Assembly: GCA_018903055.1 (NCBI GenBank)
Contig: JAHIPW010000053.1
Coordinates: 1-6,366 of the forward strand
DNA length: 6,366 bases
Source of the DNA: a bacterium
GTDB lineage: Bacteria; UBP18; UBA7526
Direction of reading: 5' to 3'
Positions 4,262 through 6,366 of this stretch are shown here, in pieces. The notes below the pieces were generated by a model that saw nothing but the letters and a program-made list of their open reading frames with translations, did no database searches and was not told where the DNA came from. Made by a program: the position numbers and the translations under genes. The number at the start of each line of letters is the position of its first letter. Positions within the stretch are counted from its first letter, which is position 1.

Positions 4262-5148
4262 CCTTTCTTTCTCTTTCCCTTTCCAGCCAGCCGCCTGAGG
4301 CGAGCCTCGCCTTCGGCGGGAGGCTGATCCGCCTTTTGAGCCAGCCGCCTGAGGCGAGCCTCGCCTTCGGCGGGAGGCTCATCCGCTTCTGGCGGAGGCG
4401 GAAGTTTTTTAAGGGCCTCCCAGGTCCTTTCTTCTTTGGCGCGCTTTTCCAGATATTTCCAATCGATTTCCTTCTTGTGAATCTGAATTAATTCTTTAGC
4501 CCAGCGGCCGTCGTCAATAGACTCCCAATGAACATAGGCATTGAGGCGATCAATAATTATGTCCTCGATACCGACAATGTAGATGGTGAGACCATATATT
4601 TCAACCGTGGTGATTCTTTCCAATTCCTCACCAGATAATCCTGAAGTAGGGGATTCAATGGCAATATCCAACTCTCGATTATACCAATGCCTTCCTTCCT
4701 GGGTAAAGTTCCATCCCCGAAGGATTTTATTGAGAAGGTGGTGATCAGAGAAGGCGATGTCAATATCGTCCGTAGCATATCCTCCAAAGGTGTAGAACTG
4801 GACAGCATTTCCTCCTACAACAACCGGCCTAATCCCTTCTTTCTCCGTCTCCCTGGTTAATAGTCCCATAAAGATAAGGCGTCGCTCTAAGGGGTCCTTG
4901 GTTTCCTTAACTCTCGCTAAGAGTTGTTTTGTCCTTCGGGGTTTACCCCGCTCCTGTGTACCGGGGCGGGGTTTAGTTGCTTTAACTTTTTCTATCAGCC
5001 ACTGATCAATGGAGTTCTTTAAGAACCTATACTGACCGCCGATCTTGGAGACCGGTATCTCACCCCTTTCTACTAACTGATAGATTTTCTTCTCTCCAAA
5101 GCCCAGATACTTAGCGATCTCTTTAACATCCATTATCTCTTTGGTCAT
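4258..5148 (-). CDS. Excisionase-type HTH fused to DUF6036-like nucleotidyltransferase
   Basis: This is 296 residues from the ATG at 5148. A GTG nine bases upstream (5157) is in frame but sits inside the Shine-Dalgarno sequence AAAGAGGTGA, which is ideally placed for the ATG. Residues 6-54 are a MerR/excisionase-like HTH (MDVKEIAKYLGFGEKKIYQL, then IPVSKIGGQYRF, then IDQWL). A basic linker follows (56-80). Residues 105-205 resemble nucleotidyltransferases of the DUF6036/AbiEii-like group: VVVGGNAVQFYTFGGYATDDIDIAF (split: VVVGGNAVQFY at 109-119, TDDIDIAF at 126-133) gives the GG and Asp128/Asp130 motifs. LDIAIESP at 160-167 may supply the third acid. VGIEDIIIDRLNAY (192-205) and the Trp/Lys-rich helices after it fit the family. 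Residues 255-290 are two 18-residue repeats encoded by a GC-rich hairpin repeat. The protein may be a self-regulating toxin-antitoxin-type enzyme. It overlaps a small basic gene by ATGA. The substrate is unknown. Confidence 0.85.
   Translation of the reverse strand: MTKEIMDVKEIAKYLGFGEKKIYQLVERGEIPVSKIGGQYRFLKNSIDQWLIEKVKATKPRPGTQERGKPRRTKQLLARVKETKDPLERRLIFMGLLTRETEKEGIRPVVVGGNAVQFYTFGGYATDDIDIAFSDHHLLNKILRGWNFTQEGRHWYNRELDIAIESPTSGLSGEELERITTVEIYGLTIYIVGIEDIIIDRLNAYVHWESIDDGRWAKELIQIHKKEIDWKYLEKRAKEERTWEALKKLPPPPEADEPPAEGEARLRRLAQKADQPPAEGEARLRRLAGKGKRKKG
4285..4386. repeat. Tandem GC-rich hairpin repeat inside a coding region
   Basis: Two copies (4285-4332 and 4339-4386) differ at one base in 48 and are offset by 54 bp, exactly 18 codons. 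Each contains a hairpin: CCGCCTGAGGCGA and TCGCCTTCGGCGG pair in 11 of 13 positions around a GCC loop. In the gene's frame they read AD(E/Q)PPAEGEARLRRLA(Q/G)K twice at the C-terminus. GGCGGAGGCGG just beyond (4391-4401) may be a fragment of a third copy. The composition is far more GC-rich than the surrounding gene. Confidence 0.85.
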
Positions 5149-5153
5149 ATTTC

Positions 5154-5163
5154 TCACCTCTTT
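5154..5163 (-). promoter_or_regulatory. Ribosome-binding site of the HTH-nucleotidyltransferase
   Basis: AAAGAGGTGA on the minus strand ends five bases before the ATG at 5148. It contains the competing in-frame GTG, which decides for the ATG as the real start. Confidence 0.7.
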
Positions 5164-5177
5164 AATTCGTCTGCATC

Positions 5178-5243
5178 CCTGCCTCGCCGGCCCGCTTCGC
5201 CGAATCGAGGCGAGCAGGCGGGCGCATCCATCCGTTTGAATCC
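5178..5243. repeat. GC-rich hairpin and ATCCG repeat in the leader
   Basis: CCTGCCTCGCC (5178-5188) and GGCGAGCAGG (5209-5218) form a stem with one bulge around a GC-rich loop. An alternative CCCGC/GCGGG pairing also exists (5191-5195 with 5218-5222). Its GAGGCGAG core is shared with the repeat inside the downstream gene. Next to it, 5223-5243 repeats 2412-2432 exactly (21 bases). Both would lie in the untranslated leader made from the promoter at 5254-5282. Confidence 0.6.
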
Positions 5244-5253
5244 TTTCTTCTAT

Positions 5254-5282
5254 AAGATATCACAGGCATCTGGACTTGTCAA
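5254..5282 (-). promoter_or_regulatory. Promoter of the HTH-nucleotidyltransferase unit
   Basis: On the minus strand TTGACA (5282-5277), 17 bases, TATCTT (5259-5254): perfect -35 and four of six -10 bases. An A-rich stretch lies upstream. The leader to the ATG at 5148 would be about 100 bases and contains the GC-rich hairpin at 5178-5222. Confidence 0.65.
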
Positions 5283-5340
5283 GCATTTTTTGGTTATTTT
5301 TGGTATTCTTTGCCTTTTTCTCCCTGTTTCCAAATTTTTA

Positions 5341-5370
5341 CCCCGAAGAAGAACAAAGTTCTCTTCGGGG
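5341..5370. repeat. CCCCGAAG hairpin
   Basis: CCCCGAAG (5341-5348) and CTTCGGGG (5363-5370) extend inward through AGAAC/GTTCT with one bulged base. On the plus strand a run of six T begins about seven bases later, and on the minus strand only TAAAAATTT follows. It may be a weak terminator but more likely is another repeat hairpin, related to the one at 1604-1626. Confidence 0.5.
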
Positions 5371-5387
5371 CTTATGTTTTTTGCTGA

Positions 5388-5605
5388 ACCCCGTTAGACT
5401 CTCAAATATCGTTCTGTAATTTTTCTAACAGTGTTGACACCGACTCCAAATGGATTATTTACCCCGTTAGAGCCTCAAATATTATCTTTGCTCCTGTAAC
5501 AGATAAGAGACCGATTCCAGAGGTAATTATCCATTTCGCTATCTGTAATTAAGTCTCTAACGGGGTTTATTCTCACTCGTTGGTGGATTAGGGTCTAAAC
5601 GGGGT
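5388..5605. repeat. Nested CCCCGTTAGA inverted-repeat element
   Basis: The left-end motif ACCCCGTTAGA occurs at 5388-5398 and 5461-5471, the second part of a diverged direct repeat 73 bp apart that also shares CTCAAATAT, TAACAG and ACCGA-TCCA. Inverted right ends are TCTAACGGGGT (5556-5566) and TCTAAACGGGGT (5594-5605). The inner pair, ACCCCGTTAGAG with CTCTAACGGGGT, is a perfect 12-bp inverted repeat bounding 106 bp. It has a further ACAGATA/TATCTGT pair inside. No open frame is present. The element may be a MITE-like repeat or a structured RNA. Confidence 0.65.
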
Positions 5606-5611
5606 GAAAGC

Positions 5612-5633
5612 AAAAACCCGCCGAAGAGGCGGG
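5612..5633 (-). terminator. Intrinsic terminator of the nucleotidyltransferase gene at 5743
   Basis: On the minus strand CCCGCC, loop TCTTC, GGCGGG, then TTTTT: a 6-bp all-GC stem followed at once by a T tract. It lies about 110 bases past the stop of the gene at 5743-6321. The intervening 5634-5742 is A/T-rich and holds no gene. GGGTTAAGGTTA at 5726-5737 matches an arm of the palindromic elements. Confidence 0.85.
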
Positions 5634-5742
5634 CATTTGAAAATGAGCCAAGTAAGTTGTCTCTTTCTTCATTACGTTCAGAAATAAAAGAAGAAAAAGT
5701 TAAAAAAAGAGAAATAATTTAGTCCGGGTTAAGGTTAAATCA

Positions 5743-6321
5743 TTATTTCCACACCTTCTGCTGTTCAAATTTGACTCTAAATTTTTTAAAGAATTTCTCT
5801 ATCTTTTCTTTTTGCATATAGGGGACCATTACACAACCAGCAGAAAGTTTCTGGCCCCCTATTTCCCGCAACAAACCTTTATACCTATATCCTTTTCTTT
5901 TCTGTTCATAGAGGTGCCTATTGAATTTTGCCTTCTCTTTCTGACTTAAGCCACTTATCTGAAAAGAGTAAATCAGACAGGGCTTTTGTTGCAACAATAC
6001 CGCGGAGGGTATTTCCGCGGGTTCTTTTAGATATAGAATTTTTCCTTCTTGAAAAACGTTTTGCAATAAGCCGGTATCTGTCTTCTGCAATTCATCTATG
6101 GTTCTTATTGTTGGCTGGATATTTCTACCTATTTTAGATTCAAGCTCTATAACCTTGTCTTGTATTTCCTTTTGAGTCTTCTTTGCTGTGGTAAGTATAA
6201 ATAGATCGATGTCTGACCTTGGGGTATATTCACCTCTGGCAAAACCCCCATAAAGGATAACCGCCCTTACATCATCTATTTTGGAAAGCTCTTTAGTTAT
6301 CCTCTTAAGTATTCTCTTCAT
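5743..6321 (-). CDS. Minimal nucleotidyltransferase with extra C-terminal domain
   Basis: This is a 192-residue protein. Residues 1-90 are a pol-beta-type nucleotidyltransferase of the MNT kind (PF01909/PF18765 group): VILYGGFARGEYTPRSDIDL (21-40) with Asp37 and Asp39 as the metal-binding pair. The usual GS is GG here (25-26). The third acidic residue expected on the following strand is not clear: NIQPTIRT at 67-74 has none. Residues 115-190 form a second domain (IYSFQISGLSQKEKAKFNRHLY, in parts 116-137; then GGQKLSAGCVMVP and a basic tail). I recall this domain behind such enzymes in archaea and uncultured bacteria; its role is unknown. Stand-alone MNT proteins are often antitoxins that modify HEPN toxins, but no HEPN gene is beside it here. 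A partner could lie outside the window. Weak GGGGT precedes the ATG. The gene ends at its own terminator. Confidence 0.85.
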   Translation of the reverse strand: MKRILKRITKELSKIDDVRAVILYGGFARGEYTPRSDIDLFILTTAKKTQKEIQDKVIELESKIGRNIQPTIRTIDELQKTDTGLLQNVFQEGKILYLKEPAEIPSAVLLQQKPCLIYSFQISGLSQKEKAKFNRHLYEQKRKGYRYKGLLREIGGQKLSAGCVMVPYMQKEKIEKFFKKFRVKFEQQKVWK

Positions 6322-6366
6322 AGATCTTTACCCCAAGTCTTTTTTCAAAGAATCTAATTATTATCA

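Noticed and set aside
4216-4491. 91-codon plus-strand frame across the hairpin repeats
   Set aside because: It is antisense to two coupled genes and its length comes from the low stop frequency in the GC-rich repeat.
4557-4808. 83-codon minus-strand frame
   Set aside because: It lies wholly inside the nucleotidyltransferase gene in another frame, and the host frame carries the conserved motifs.
5155-5157. GTG as start of the HTH-nucleotidyltransferase
   Set aside because: The GTG is part of the Shine-Dalgarno sequence AAAGAGGTGA that serves the ATG nine bases later.
5434-5461. Plus-strand promoter TTGACA with TATTTA
   Set aside because: The spacing is 16, the -10 is poor, no plus-strand gene follows, and the TTGACA lies within a diverged copy of the repeat.
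5388-5605. CRISPR-like array from repeated CCCCGTTAGA
   Set aside because: Only two diverged direct copies exist with the rest inverted, spacers are of unequal length, and no cas gene is present.
6329-6366. Promoter with TTGAAA and TCTAAT before the gene at 6321
   Set aside because: The -10 would overlap the start codon, so it could not give a message with the ATG. The true promoter is probably outside the window.
1-6366. tRNA, rRNA, transposase or integrase genes
   Set aside because: I looked for cloverleaf-like patterns, rRNA motifs and transposase-like proteins on both strands and saw none.

Overview
The window looks like accessory DNA from an uncultured bacterium. Bacterial features are the sigma70-type promoters (TTGACA, 17 bp, TATAAT-like), the Shine-Dalgarno sequences, the intrinsic terminator and a type IV pilin-like N-terminus. 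The non-coding share is high (about 30%) and is packed with small palindromic repeats. From memory, that mix of pilin-headed repeat proteins, GTTAGGGTTAAGG-type repeats, ATCCGTTTGA-type repeats and GC-rich hairpins resembles candidate-phylum genomes such as Omnitrophota or Desantisbacteria. This is a weak inference and no marker gene is present. Every recognised gene is on the minus strand, so transcription runs from high to low coordinates.

Right part (6321 to 3989). First comes a minimal nucleotidyltransferase with an extra C-terminal domain (5743-6321), followed by an intrinsic terminator (5612-5633) and a nested terminal-inverted-repeat element (5388-5605). A consensus promoter (5254-5282) then starts a two-gene unit: an excisionase-type HTH fused to a DUF6036-like nucleotidyltransferase (4258-5148), overlapping by ATGA a small arginine-rich protein (4022-4261). 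The C-terminus of the fusion protein is made from two tandem copies of a GC-rich hairpin repeat read in frame.

Middle (4008 to 2703). A 20-bp perfect palindrome and a perfect TTGACA/17/TATAAT promoter sit directly on the start of an AbiEii/MenT-like nucleotidyltransferase (3236-3949). There is no room for a leader or Shine-Dalgarno sequence. Its stop overlaps (TAATG) the start of an HTH protein (2703-3236) with an uncharacterised N-terminal domain. This looks like a toxin-antitoxin-type pair in toxin-first order, autoregulated through the palindrome (inference).

Left part (2702 to 1). Two copies of a large imperfect palindromic element (1224-1395 and 2168-2350) bracket a small ArsR-family regulator (1647-1934). 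Its ribosome-binding site lies inside one copy of another repeat, AAGGTGCGGG. At the left edge is the 5' part (401 codons, open at the window edge) of a protein with a pilin-like N-terminus followed by about seven 50-residue beta-propeller-like repeats.

The main point of interest is three nucleotidyltransferases of different families within about 3 kb. Two of them are tied to HTH DNA-binding modules, and all sit among mobile palindromic repeats. This layout fits a toxin-antitoxin or defence-type cluster, but the sequence alone does not prove activity.
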